The notes under the pieces are model-generated. The model was not told the origin of the DNA and searched no databases. It saw nothing but the letters and a program-made list of their open reading frames with translations. A stretch of DNA of 64,000 nt, taken from positions 806,001 through 870,000 of the forward strand of contig NZ_JAKMUU010000001.1 in NCBI RefSeq assembly GCF_027570035.1. The letters run 5' to 3'. Both the position numbers and the translations under genes were made by a program. Below are positions 27,562 through 36,143 of the stretch, one piece after another. The stretch comes from Corynebacterium curieae (lineage in GTDB: Bacteria > Actinomycetota > Actinomycetes > Mycobacteriales > Mycobacteriaceae). The first letter of the stretch is position 1; the number at the start of each line of letters is the position of its first letter.

Positions 27562-29217
27562 TTAGTCCTCCCCTTCCGTGGGGTTGATGTCTACCGCATA
27601 GAACGATGGGCGGCCGATGGCCTCGGTACTAAAACCTTCGATATAGGGCTGGAAACCGTAGACCTGCGGCTCTTCAAACATGGGCAGGATATAGGCCTGC
27701 TCAGACAGGTAGTCCTGCATCCTGCCGGTCATGGCCAGGCGGTCTTTTTCGCTGCTGAGGTCGAAGTAGTCCTTCACCAGTTTCTGCAGCTTCTCATCGC
27801 CAAAGCTATCGGTCTTCTCGTCATAGTTGAGGAAAGAATTGCGCCCGGTGCCATCCAGCCACGTTGCCAAGGTGTCCACGTTGGCGCGGCCGGTCATGGT
27901 GTGGCGCACCTGCACGGTGTCTTGGTCCTTCATGGCCTTTTGTTGCGCGGAACGATCACCTGGGTTGAGGTTGGCTTCAATGCCGACGTTCTTCAACATC
28001 TCCTGGGCCTTGGTGAACATTTCTTTAGAGCGCGGCTGCGGGACGGCCTCATTAAAGGTCACGGAAAGGCGCTTACCATCCTTTTCACGGATGCCATCTT
28101 CTCCTGGGCGCCAGCCAGAGGCGTCGAGCAGGCGCTTAGATTCCTCTGGATCAAAGTTATAGTTCGTGGACTGATCCTTATAGCCAATGGCCGTCTTGGC
28201 CAGGATCGACGTGCCCTTGGGGTAGGAATCAGAAAAGAGGGTATCCAGGATATTATCGCGGTCGATAGCGTGAATGATGGCTTGGCGTACGCGCTTATCC
28301 GCCAAGAGTGGGTGGCGGAAGTGGAAGTGGAAGCTATTGTTCACTCCACGGGTGGGCGCGGCGAAAATCTGCAGGTATTGATCCTTCAGGTGCTTCTCGT
28401 CGGGGGCTTCGATCTGGCGCGCGACATCGGACTGGCCGGCCACAAGCGAACCCACGCGCACGGAGTCTTCGGCCGCGAGCACGATATTGATGCCCTCAAT
28501 ATCGGCTGGGCCCTGGTGATCCTTGCGGGCCGGCGGCGCCCAGTCGTAGTCTTCCCGCTTCTTGAGCACCAACTTGGTGCCCAATTCCTCTTCTTCAATA
28601 ACAAAGGGCCCAGAACCGGATATCTCGGTGGCGTTGCCCGGCGCGAAGCCGGTGTCATCTAGATCCAGGGTGGCGTTAGACAGCAGGCCCTGGTTCATCA
28701 CGGAGGTGGACTGCGGGAAGCCCGGGGAAGGCTCGCTGAAGTAGAACTTCACCGTGTAGTCATCAATAACCTCAGACTTTTCATAATTGGGCAGCTGCTC
28801 CGAAGGCGTGAGCATGCGGTCTTCATCGCCTAGGGCATAGAGGTCATAGTTCTTCTTCACGTTCGCAGCATCTAGGCGGGAGCCATCGGAGTAGGTCACG
28901 CCTTTGCGAATCTTGAAGGTGAACTCGGTGTTGTCCTTATTTGCCTTGGGCATCTCCTCCGCAATCCACGGGTGCAGCTCGAGGGTATCCGGGTCCTGCC
29001 AAAGCAGGCGGTCCGTGATGTTATTGAGCACGCCGCCGTTAGGGTAATAGCCGCCGGAGGGTGGATAGAGGTTATTGAACATATTGGGCTCGACATAGGT
29101 GACCATGCCATCTTCCGCGGCGTGGGTAGTAGTGGCGCACGAGGTTAGCGAGAGAGCTAGCGCGCTGCTGGCCAGGACCGCGGCCGCAGGCCGCAGGAGC
29201 CGAGAAAGTTGCTTCAT
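27562..29217 (-). CDS. ABC transporter substrate-binding lipoprotein (family 5, KPN_01854-like)
   Basis: This 551-residue exported lipoprotein has signal peptide MKQLSRLLRPAAAVLASSAL and lipobox LTSC. It is a periplasmic-binding-protein family 5 (SBP_bac_5) protein, with the recognisable PNMFNNLYPP, a TGFxxK-like FKIRKGVTYSDGSRLDAANV segment and VRQAIIHAIDRDNILDTL. Sequence style and neighbours (CMD proteins) suggest the KPN_01854-type subgroup, whose substrate I do not know. ATG 29217 is chosen because the signal peptide begins there; an AAAGGAA lies upstream. It is the first gene of the operon running down to the CMD-domain gene. Confidence 0.9.
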   Translation of the reverse strand: MKQLSRLLRPAAAVLASSALALSLTSCATTTHAAEDGMVTYVEPNMFNNLYPPSGGYYPNGGVLNNITDRLLWQDPDTLELHPWIAEEMPKANKDNTEFTFKIRKGVTYSDGSRLDAANVKKNYDLYALGDEDRMLTPSEQLPNYEKSEVIDDYTVKFYFSEPSPGFPQSTSVMNQGLLSNATLDLDDTGFAPGNATEISGSGPFVIEEEELGTKLVLKKREDYDWAPPARKDHQGPADIEGINIVLAAEDSVRVGSLVAGQSDVARQIEAPDEKHLKDQYLQIFAAPTRGVNNSFHFHFRHPLLADKRVRQAIIHAIDRDNILDTLFSDSYPKGTSILAKTAIGYKDQSTNYNFDPEESKRLLDASGWRPGEDGIREKDGKRLSVTFNEAVPQPRSKEMFTKAQEMLKNVGIEANLNPGDRSAQQKAMKDQDTVQVRHTMTGRANVDTLATWLDGTGRNSFLNYDEKTDSFGDEKLQKLVKDYFDLSSEKDRLAMTGRMQDYLSEQAYILPMFEEPQVYGFQPYIEGFSTEAIGRPSFYAVDINPTEGED

Positions 29218-29235
29218 AAAAGCTCGAGTTCCTTT

Positions 29236-29399
29236 AAGTCTAAAGTAGTACTCGCCCATTAGACCACACTCCTTCTCTCAAATACAAGACCGGACTGTCT
29301 ACCTCATTACCTGGCAAAACAACAGTTCATAAATCCGCTTATAGACCTTCTGGTCTATTTTATTCTTACTACCGGGTCCGATGTTCCTGGAAAGGTCTG
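29236..29399. promoter_or_regulatory. Divergent control region with AGACC/GGTCT palindromes
   Basis: This region lies between the divergent lipoprotein and FAD-protein genes. A perfect 7-bp inverted repeat ATAGACC-TTCT-GGTCTAT is at 29341-29358. A second, looser one (AGAC-N6-GTCT) is at 29287-29300, and half-sites TTAGACCA and GGTCTG lie at 29259-29266 and 29394-29399. The clustering suggests binding by the locus regulator, most likely the GntR/HutC protein at 21244-22017. This pairing is inferred. Confidence 0.5.
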
Positions 29400-29419
29400 A
29401 ATGTGGCACGATAGAAAGT

Positions 29420-31288
29420 ATGTCTACTCCAGCTATCGCGATCGTCGGTATGGGCCCGCGCGGCATTTCCATCCTGGAACGCCTCTCCGCCCGCATGGAC
29501 GATTCCAGCGACCCCATTACCGTCCACCTCATTGATGACGCCCAGCATGGCGCCGGCCGCATTTGGGGAACGGATCAAACCAAAACCCTGTGCATGAATA
29601 CCCGCGCCGGCGCGGTCACCCTTTTCACCGAGCCCGGCTCCACAGTGGATGCCCCTGTGCTCGAAGGCCCCATTCAGTACGAGTGGATTAAGCTCCTGCG
29701 CGGCGATGGCGATACTGTCCCCGCGGCCAAGCGCGAGCTTTTTGAGCAGCATCCTCCGGCCGCACATATTGCGGAGGACTACCGCGAGGAGCTTGCCGCC
29801 ACCCGCCCGGAGTCAAATCCTTCCCGCGCTCTTTATGGCGAATACCTGCGCTGGGTTTATGACGTGGTCATCGCGCGCCTGCCTAAGAGCATTTCCACTG
29901 TTAATCACTTCAGCAGGTTGGAGACCATCACTGAGGACGAGGGCGTAGACGTGCTCCATCTGGCCGATGGCTCCGAGGTGCGTGCCGATGCCACGGTGCT
30001 GGCCTATGGCTGGATGGTTCCGGAATACAACGAACAGGAAAAGCGGCTAGCGGCCTCCGGCCTGACCTGGATTGCCCCTGATAACCCGGTAGAGCAAGAC
30101 TATGCGGCCATTCCCGGCGGCGAGGACGTGCTGGTGCGCGGGTTAGGCATGGGCTTTTATGACATCATGGCGCTAACCACCATCGAGCGCGGCGGCACGT
30201 TCGTGGAGGATTCTTCCGCGCGCTCCGGCCTGCGCTATGAGCCCTGCGGCAAGGAACCCAATTTCATTATTTCCTCCGGCCGCGGCTACCCCTACCACCC
30301 TAAGTCCGAATACGGCGAGCTGCCGCCGACCATGCCGCGCCGCCGCCTGAAGGACGTCATTGCGAAGCTCAGCGGCACCCAGGACATCGACTTCGACGCC
30401 CAGGTCTGGCCTGCCATTGCGCGCGACAGCTACGAGGCTTATATCACTACCTTGGAGCGCGTGCGCCCGGAGTCGCTTCTGCGCCCACGCACGGAAATCC
30501 TCGAGACCATCGATGCTACCGCCCCGGATGAGCTGGGCGCGGCCATTGCGCCCATGGTCACCGAACCGTGGGACATGAACGATCTCATGTACCAGATTGC
30601 CGGGTTTACCGGGGACATCGATGAGCTCACCGAGCACATTGCCCAGTCCATGGAAGGTGATATCCGGGAGGCCGCCGCCGGCCATGACTCTCCTATCAAA
30701 GCCGCGCTGTGGTCGCTATCGCAATCGCGCAAGCCGGCCTCCATCCTTGGCGCAGAGGGCCGCTACACCCGCGAGTCCCGCACCGGCCGCTACAGTCAGG
30801 TCATGTCCTTTGGCCAGATGATCGGCTCCGGCCCACCACTCTTCCGCGTGCGCCAGTTGCTCGCGCTGGTCGACGCCGGCTTGGCCCACTTCCTAGGCGA
30901 TCACCCCACCGTGTCCATCGAGGCCGATCACTTTACCCTGACCTCCGGCCCGCGCTCGGCTTCTGCGCCCACGCTTGTCGACGCCTTTATGCACCGCCCC
31001 GATATCCGCACCGCCGGCGATGCCATGACGCGCTGCTTGGTGGATTCCGGCCGCGTGCGCCCCTTCCCCGATCACGGCCAACCCACCGGCTCCCCAGAGA
31101 CCGATGGGGCTACCCGCCGCACTGTTCACCCGAACGGCGAGCTGGACGCACGCCTGCACATCGTGGGCATACCCACCTATTCCCAGTGGCCGGATACCAC
31201 CATTTCCCCGATGCCGGGCACCGACCCACTCATGTTGCAGGAAACCGACAAGACCGCTGGTTCCCTCCTCGCCGTGGTGCGCTCCTAG
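29420..31288 (+). CDS. FAD/NAD(P)-binding protein
   Basis: This 622-residue protein has an N-terminal dinucleotide-binding fold IAIVGMGPRGISILERL of the NAD_binding_9 type and a second nucleotide-fold segment around residues 215-235 (DVLVRGLGMGFYDIM). A C-terminal domain ends with IPTYSQWPDTTISPMPGTD. Such proteins are often found beside siderophore or amino-acid N-hydroxylation genes, but the reaction here is unknown. It is divergent from the ABC operon and shares its palindromic control region, so it is probably part of the same pathway. ATG 29420 is chosen because the Rossmann fold starts directly after it; a start at 29381 would add 13 residues. Confidence 0.87.
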   Translation: MSTPAIAIVGMGPRGISILERLSARMDDSSDPITVHLIDDAQHGAGRIWGTDQTKTLCMNTRAGAVTLFTEPGSTVDAPVLEGPIQYEWIKLLRGDGDTVPAAKRELFEQHPPAAHIAEDYREELAATRPESNPSRALYGEYLRWVYDVVIARLPKSISTVNHFSRLETITEDEGVDVLHLADGSEVRADATVLAYGWMVPEYNEQEKRLAASGLTWIAPDNPVEQDYAAIPGGEDVLVRGLGMGFYDIMALTTIERGGTFVEDSSARSGLRYEPCGKEPNFIISSGRGYPYHPKSEYGELPPTMPRRRLKDVIAKLSGTQDIDFDAQVWPAIARDSYEAYITTLERVRPESLLRPRTEILETIDATAPDELGAAIAPMVTEPWDMNDLMYQIAGFTGDIDELTEHIAQSMEGDIREAAAGHDSPIKAALWSLSQSRKPASILGAEGRYTRESRTGRYSQVMSFGQMIGSGPPLFRVRQLLALVDAGLAHFLGDHPTVSIEADHFTLTSGPRSASAPTLVDAFMHRPDIRTAGDAMTRCLVDSGRVRPFPDHGQPTGSPETDGATRRTVHPNGELDARLHIVGIPTYSQWPDTTISPMPGTDPLMLQETDKTAGSLLAVVRS

Positions 31289-31321
31289 CCACCACCCGCG
31301 CTATGGGCTAAGGGCCGAGGC

Positions 31322-32479
31322 CTATAGCGCGTCGAGGGCCTGTTCCAAGTCCGCGAGCAGGTCATCGATGTCTTCAATGCCGATGGAGATGCGCACCAGA
31401 TCCTCCGGCGGCACCAGCTCGGACCCTTCCGCGGATACGTGAGTCATATTCTTTGGGTGCTCGATGAGCGATTCCACCCCGCCCAACGATTCCGCTAGAC
31501 AGATAAGCCGCGTATTGAGACAGATCTGCTTGGCATGCTCTGCGCTATGGAAGCGAACGGACATCATGCCACCAAAGCCACGCATCTGCTGTGCTGCCAG
31601 CTCATGGCCCGGATGGTCCTTAAGCCCGGGGTAGAGCACCTGCTTAACCTCGGGGCGGCCCTGCAAAAATTCCGCTACCTTCTGTGCATTGGCGCAGTGG
31701 CGATCCATGCGCACCGACAGGGTCTTGATGCCGCGGGCGGTGAGGTAGGCGTCGAAAGGCGAGCTCACCGCACCCACATTGCCTTGGAAGTAGAGCAGCC
31801 GCTCGTCCACGTGGGCGTCATTAGTAACCACCGCACCACCGAGCACATCGGAATGACCGCCTAAGTACTTGGTGGTCGAGTGCAGCACGTGGTCCGCGCC
31901 AAGTTCCAGCGGGTTCTGCAGGTAAGGCGTGGCAAAAGTATTGTCCACCAGCACCTGCGCGTTACCCTTAATCTTGGCCACCGCGGCAATATCGGTGATA
32001 TTTAGCGCCGGATTGGTGGGCGTTTCCAGCCAAATGAGCTTGGTATTGTCTTTGACCGCGTCGGCAACCGCGGCAGTATCACTGGTGTTGACGATGGACA
32101 TCTCCACGCCCCACTCGGTGAAATCATTAAGCAAGCGGTAGGACCCGCCGTAGGCATCACTGCCCAAAATGACGTGATCGCCTGGGCGAACCAAGATCCG
32201 AATCAGCGTATCGGCGGCGGCCATACCGGAAGAAAACACGCGGGCGTATTCGGCACCTTCAAGCGCGGCAAGCGTGCGTTCGAGCGAGCGCACGGTGGGG
32301 TTGGCCACGCGGCCGTATTCAAAGCCACCACGCAGCTGTGCCAAGCCGTCTTGTGCGAACGTGGTCGATGCATAGATCGGTACATTGATGGAGCCCATGT
32401 GCGGGTCTGGGTGGTAGCCGCCATGGATGGAACGGGACGTAAAGCCTTGAGCCAGGTTCTGCGTGCTGCGTTCAGTCAT
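31322..32479 (-). CDS. metB: Cystathionine gamma-synthase
   Basis: This 385-residue PLP enzyme of the Cys/Met metabolism family condenses an acylated homoserine with cysteine in methionine biosynthesis. The PLP lysine lies in HSTTKYLGGHSD near residue 200, and the N-terminal phosphate-binding YGRVANPT and SSGMAAADTLIRIL are present. The sequence style (IHGGYHPDPHMGSINVPIYASTTF) fits actinobacterial MetB better than cystathionine gamma-lyase, though this separation is not absolute. ATG 32479 has no Shine-Dalgarno; a TAGACT -10 lies 8 nt upstream, consistent with a leaderless transcript. Confidence 0.93.
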   Translation of the reverse strand: MTERSTQNLAQGFTSRSIHGGYHPDPHMGSINVPIYASTTFAQDGLAQLRGGFEYGRVANPTVRSLERTLAALEGAEYARVFSSGMAAADTLIRILVRPGDHVILGSDAYGGSYRLLNDFTEWGVEMSIVNTSDTAAVADAVKDNTKLIWLETPTNPALNITDIAAVAKIKGNAQVLVDNTFATPYLQNPLELGADHVLHSTTKYLGGHSDVLGGAVVTNDAHVDERLLYFQGNVGAVSSPFDAYLTARGIKTLSVRMDRHCANAQKVAEFLQGRPEVKQVLYPGLKDHPGHELAAQQMRGFGGMMSVRFHSAEHAKQICLNTRLICLAESLGGVESLIEHPKNMTHVSAEGSELVPPEDLVRISIGIEDIDDLLADLEQALDAL

Positions 32480-32621
32480 AGCACCACAGTCTAGACTAAG
32501 CTGTTCATTTCCTACGGAGAGATGGGTATTTATTTTCACAGTCCCTACCCTGGAACTCGTCGCGCTTTCAGGCGCGCCCCTTACAATGGGCGCGGTTCAT
32601 ATTGTCCACGACTAAGAAAGA

Positions 32622-33632
32622 ATGATGAATACGCAATTCTTAGCCTCCGCAGCTTCCACCAAGGACTCGGCCGTCGAGTCCGTCTCTAGTTTTTGGAATG
32701 ACGAGAAGGTGCAAAGCTGGCTTATCGAGCGCCCTATTCGCATCGCCATCATCCTTATCCTGGCCATAATCGCTCACTGGCTGCTCCACCGCATCATCAA
32801 CAAGGTGGCTGACAACAGCATCAAATCCACTGGCCTGGATAAGCAGCGCTTCCGCGAGAAGTTTAAGGTACGGTCCCACCACCCCGAGCTAAGCCAGCAA
32901 GAAGAGGCTATGCGCCATACCCGCGAAGTTCGGCGTGCCTCCCGTATTAAGACGCTAGCCGGGGTGGCCCGCTCCGCCGCCGCCATTTTCGTTTGGGTGT
33001 GGGCCGTTATTGCTATCTTGGATGAGCTAGACGTTAACGTGGCACCGCTTATCGCCTCTGCCGGTGTTATCGGTGTCGCCCTCGGCTTTGGCGCCCAGGC
33101 GCTGGTGAAGGATTTCCTTTCCGGCATCTTCATGCTCATCGAGGATCAATATGGCATCGGCGACGTGGTTGACCTGGGCAATGGCGTCTTTGGCGACGTC
33201 GAGTCCATCTCCCTGCGCATCACTACCGTCCGCGATATCGATGGTGCGCTGTGGTACGTGCGCAATGGCGAAATCCTCCAGGTGGCCAACCATTCGGATG
33301 AATACTCGGTTGCCCGCATCCAGATCCCAGTGGGTCTTTCTAATGACCCAGAGGTTGCCGGCGATGTCATTGAGAACGCCGTCAAGGAAGCCGCACAAGA
33401 CGACAAGGTACGCAAGCTCATTCTCAGCACGCCCCGCGTGGACGGCATGTCTGGCTTCGAACCAGACTATGTTTCCTTCCGTGTATCTACCAAGACCCTG
33501 CCGGGCAAACAGTGGGACGTTCAGCGTTTCTTGCAGTCCCGCGTGCTCAATGTCATGCACACTAAAGGTATTACGACCCCCTACCCGCACGGCATCGGCA
33601 TTGCCGATCCCCGCAAGGAAGAAGAAGAGTAA
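32622..33632 (+). CDS. Small-conductance mechanosensitive channel (MscS family)
   Basis: This 336-residue channel has an N-terminal membrane helix (about residues 40-58), a second (about 109-128) and the pore-lining TM3 region LIASAGVIGVALGFGAQALVKDFLSGIF. The MscS cytoplasmic beta domain follows (QYGIGDVVDLGNGVFGDVESISLRITTVRD). It relieves turgor during hypo-osmotic shock. It is shorter than the glutamate-exporting MscCG of C. glutamicum and lacks that protein's extra C-terminal helix. The stop codon directly abuts the ATG of the globin gene, so the two form an operon. Confidence 0.92.
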   Translation: MMNTQFLASAASTKDSAVESVSSFWNDEKVQSWLIERPIRIAIILILAIIAHWLLHRIINKVADNSIKSTGLDKQRFREKFKVRSHHPELSQQEEAMRHTREVRRASRIKTLAGVARSAAAIFVWVWAVIAILDELDVNVAPLIASAGVIGVALGFGAQALVKDFLSGIFMLIEDQYGIGDVVDLGNGVFGDVESISLRITTVRDIDGALWYVRNGEILQVANHSDEYSVARIQIPVGLSNDPEVAGDVIENAVKEAAQDDKVRKLILSTPRVDGMSGFEPDYVSFRVSTKTLPGKQWDVQRFLQSRVLNVMHTKGITTPYPHGIGIADPRKEEEE

Positions 33633-34015
33633 ATGGATTCTGTTTACGAGGCCGTCGGCGGCATGGATACCTTTGAGCGCCTCGTCCACGGCTTTTATTC
33701 CCAGGTCAAAGAGGACGACGTCATCGGCCCCATGTACCCCGAGAACGACTGGGAGGGCGCCGAGCAGCGCCTTACCTGGTTCTTGGCGCAGTATTGGGGT
33801 GGGCCGCAGCTTTTCTCTGAAAACCGCGGCCACCCGCGCCTGCGCATGCGGCACGCCCCTACCCCATCGATATCACCGCACACGATCGGTGGCTGGAATT
33901 AATGGGTAATTCGCTCGCCGAAATCGACGAAGAAACTATTCCACCGGCCTACCGCGAAATGATCTGGGATCACATGCAGCGCGTAGCAGCCATGATGATC
34001 AACAAAGCGCCCTAG
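33633..34015 (+). pseudogene. glbO: Truncated hemoglobin GlbO, frame broken in a C run
   Basis: This is a group II truncated hemoglobin, related to mycobacterial GlbO (Rv2470). The first frame gives 79 clear globin residues ([15 protein letters not shown], then [24 protein letters not shown]). After the run of four C at 33856-33859 the frame ends at 33902 with unrelated residues. Adding one C restores [20 protein letters not shown] and a normal globin C-terminus to the stop at 34013-34015, about 127 residues in total. A true one-base deletion would remove half of the heme pocket; a sequencing error is equally possible. The gene begins at the base after the mscS-type stop codon. Confidence 0.85.
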
Positions 34016-34039
34016 CGGCCTGTTGACGCCCGCGCACAA

Positions 34040-34081
34040 CATGAGCCCGGACCCCGCATTCGACGAGGAACCGGGCTCATG
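34040..34081. terminator. Bidirectional terminator between globin and ald
   Basis: An 11-bp perfect inverted repeat CATGAGCCCGG/CCGGGCTCATG (34040-34050 and 34071-34081) with a 20-nt loop lies between two convergent genes. It is followed by ATTTAT. Confidence 0.7.
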
Positions 34082-34113
34082 ATTTATCTAGCGCGCGGGA
34101 TGCGACGCGGTGC

Positions 34114-35205
34114 TTAGTCGTCCCAGTCAAAAGCCTTACGCACAGGCTCGGACACCAGACGACCGCCGCGGGTCATCACGCCACCTTCTAGGCCTGGGAA
34201 GCGCTTGATGGCGGCATCCAGGTTATCCTTGGCCACCGCGCGGATGTATGGCAGCGTCGCAGACGATAGCGCGCGGGTCGAGGTATTAGCCACTGCGCCC
34301 GGCATATTAGCCACGCAGTAGAACAAGGTGTCGTGCACCTTAAAGGTGGGATCATCGTGGGAGGTCTTCTTCGAGTTTTCGAAGCAACCACCTTGGTCGA
34401 TGGCCACGTCCACGAGGACTGCGCCCTTCTTCATCTTCTTCACGGTCTCCTCGCGCACCAGCTTCGGCGCAGCGGAACCTGGAATGAGCACGGCACCGAT
34501 GACGAGGTCGGCTTCCTGTAGCTCTTTCTCGATGGTGGCTGGATCCGAGATCAAGGTGCGCACGCCACCGGCGTACTGGTCATCGAAGCGCTGCAAGACG
34601 TGTGGATCGAGGTCCAGCACGGTGACTTCGGCGCGCAGGCCGTGTGCCATCGCAACGGCGGAGGCACCAACTTGGCCGCCGCCGATCACGACGACGCGTG
34701 CCGACTGGGTGCCCGGAACGCCAGAGACCAACAAACCGCGGCCACCCTGGGTGGACAGCAGGTGGTGGGTGCCTTCGATAACGGCAAGGCGACCAGCCAC
34801 CTGGGACATTGGAGTCAGCAGCGGCAAAGTACCGTGGCGGTCGGTGACCGTTTCATAGGCAATCGAGGTGGTATTGGCCTCTACCAGTGCCTCCGCCAGC
34901 GGGCGGTCCGCAGCGAGGTGAAGGTAGGTAAAGACGGTAAGGTCCGAGCGCAGGTACTTGTACTCGGACTCGAGTGGCTCCTTGACCTTGAGCAGCAGTT
35001 CCGCTTGCGACCACGTCTCTTCCGCTGAGTCCACAATTGTGGCACCGGCATCCTTGTAGGCAGAATCGGGGAAGGATGCGCCTTCACCGGCACCGGTTTC
35101 AATGAACACTTCATGGCCATCAGCAACGAGGGTTTGCGCTCCCATAGGGGTGAGAGCCACGCGGTTCTCGTTATTCATGATTTCTTTTGGTACCGCAATA
35201 CGCAT
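34114..35205 (-). CDS. ald: Alanine dehydrogenase
   Basis: This 363-residue NAD-dependent enzyme interconverts L-alanine and pyruvate plus ammonium. Family marks are the N-terminal MRIAVPKEIMNNENRVALTP, the substrate-binding region with Lys and His (LLLKVKEPLESEY, FTYLHLAADR), the NAD fold VVVIGGGQVGASAVAMA and DVAIDQGGCFENS. Length and motifs are complete. It could support alanine use together with the Na+/alanine symporter encoded at 43236-44777. Monocistronic; the ATG at 35205 is preceded by AAGGAGA. Confidence 0.95.
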   Translation of the reverse strand: MRIAVPKEIMNNENRVALTPMGAQTLVADGHEVFIETGAGEGASFPDSAYKDAGATIVDSAEETWSQAELLLKVKEPLESEYKYLRSDLTVFTYLHLAADRPLAEALVEANTTSIAYETVTDRHGTLPLLTPMSQVAGRLAVIEGTHHLLSTQGGRGLLVSGVPGTQSARVVVIGGGQVGASAVAMAHGLRAEVTVLDLDPHVLQRFDDQYAGGVRTLISDPATIEKELQEADLVIGAVLIPGSAAPKLVREETVKKMKKGAVLVDVAIDQGGCFENSKKTSHDDPTFKVHDTLFYCVANMPGAVANTSTRALSSATLPYIRAVAKDNLDAAIKRFPGLEGGVMTRGGRLVSEPVRKAFDWDD

Positions 35206-35462
35206 TACACCGTCTCCTTGTAGGTGCAGGAAATTACTTTTACATTTCTAGAGTAACGCAGCACACGTTTACCTGGGTGTCTAATCTGAAACTCACATAG
35301 GCCGAAAAAGCACGAACCTATATGACTACCGTTATTGCCCTGCTAGACGAGGGTTTTGCGAAATAAGCACCACTCCTTGCTCTCCCAAAGGTGGACCGCT
35401 TTTGGGGGTCCATGTTCTCTGGGGAGGAGGCCCTCGCTGGGTCTTGCGGTAGATGGATGGGC
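35206..35462. other. Gene-free stretch upstream of ald
   Basis: 257 bp. It contains the ald promoter region, an isolated 14-codon ATG reading frame at 35321-35365 with no support as a gene, and a short hairpin TGGACC/GGTCCA (35392-35412). The hairpin lies downstream of the Rv2474c-like gene and may be its terminator. Confidence 0.3.
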
Positions 35463-36101
35463 TTAAAACAGCGAAAGACGGGTAGACCGATAAATGCTGC
35501 CGAAGGGGGCGTCGAGACGCACCCAGCGCCCCAGCTGAGCCACGCGCAAGTGGCGCGGCACGTCCATTGGGGCGGAAAATCCAGGGATAAGGCCCAGGTT
35601 GGTGCACGCAAAGATCATGCGCATGGGGATTTCCACCGTGGCGCCATCGCCTTCTACGGTAACGACGGTTTGATTCAAGAGGCTAGACGGCGGGCCCATG
35701 GGCCCAGAAAATTGTCGCGTCAGTTGTTGGCCTTTATCGGAAAGCTCGCGCACCACAGTGACCGGCAATGTATCGACCACGCTATAACCAGTAGCCGGCG
35801 GCAGGGCTCCCGGCCATGACGGATCGCGCGCGGGGCCCAAATCGAGAGTTCCGGTTGACTCATGTTCCTTGAGTTGCTCGGCGAGCGTAGCGGCAGAAAC
35901 CACCGCCCCATCGCGGGAGGCGACGCCCTCCACGCGGCGGGATGCAACTACCTCAAAGGGAGTGGTGACAAAGACATCGACGACGTCGCCAGTCAGCTGG
36001 CGCAAACGCACCGAAGCGCTCGCGTCTAAGCCGACTGCGCGCGTGACAAGGGCCCGAAGGCCAGGTCCACCGCTTCCAATCTCTAGAGTCTCGGTGACCA
36101 T
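35463..36101 (-). CDS. Conserved actinobacterial protein, Rv2474c-like by position
   Basis: This 212-residue soluble protein has no signal peptide or clear motif. The N-terminal half has beta-rich segments (VVDVFVTTPFEVVASRRV), the middle is Pro/Gly-rich (PARDPSWPGALPPATGYS), and the C-terminal part ends with LGRWVRLDAPFGSIYRSTRL. It lies upstream of convergent space and downstream of the thioesterase, ettA and ssb genes. This is the same order as Rv2474c-Rv2475c-Rv2477c-Rv2478c in M. tuberculosis, so it is probably the Rv2474c orthologue. The function is unknown. Confidence 0.8.
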   Translation of the reverse strand: MVTETLEIGSGGPGLRALVTRAVGLDASASVRLRQLTGDVVDVFVTTPFEVVASRRVEGVASRDGAVVSAATLAEQLKEHESTGTLDLGPARDPSWPGALPPATGYSVVDTLPVTVVRELSDKGQQLTRQFSGPMGPPSSLLNQTVVTVEGDGATVEIPMRMIFACTNLGLIPGFSAPMDVPRHLRVAQLGRWVRLDAPFGSIYRSTRLSLF

Positions 36102-36143
36102 GCCTTCGGGCCCTGCCTTTCTTTTCTTTGCTCTGCGCCGCAG

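Noticed and set aside
27523..28662. 379-codon frame antisense to the ABC lipoprotein
   Set aside because: No domain; the lipoprotein on the minus strand has signal peptide, lipobox and SBP family motifs.
9152..29417. Shared 12-mer GCACGATAGAAA at 9152-9163 and 29406-29417
   Set aside because: Repeats of 12 bp are expected by chance in a 64-kb window, and the two sites have different positions relative to genes.
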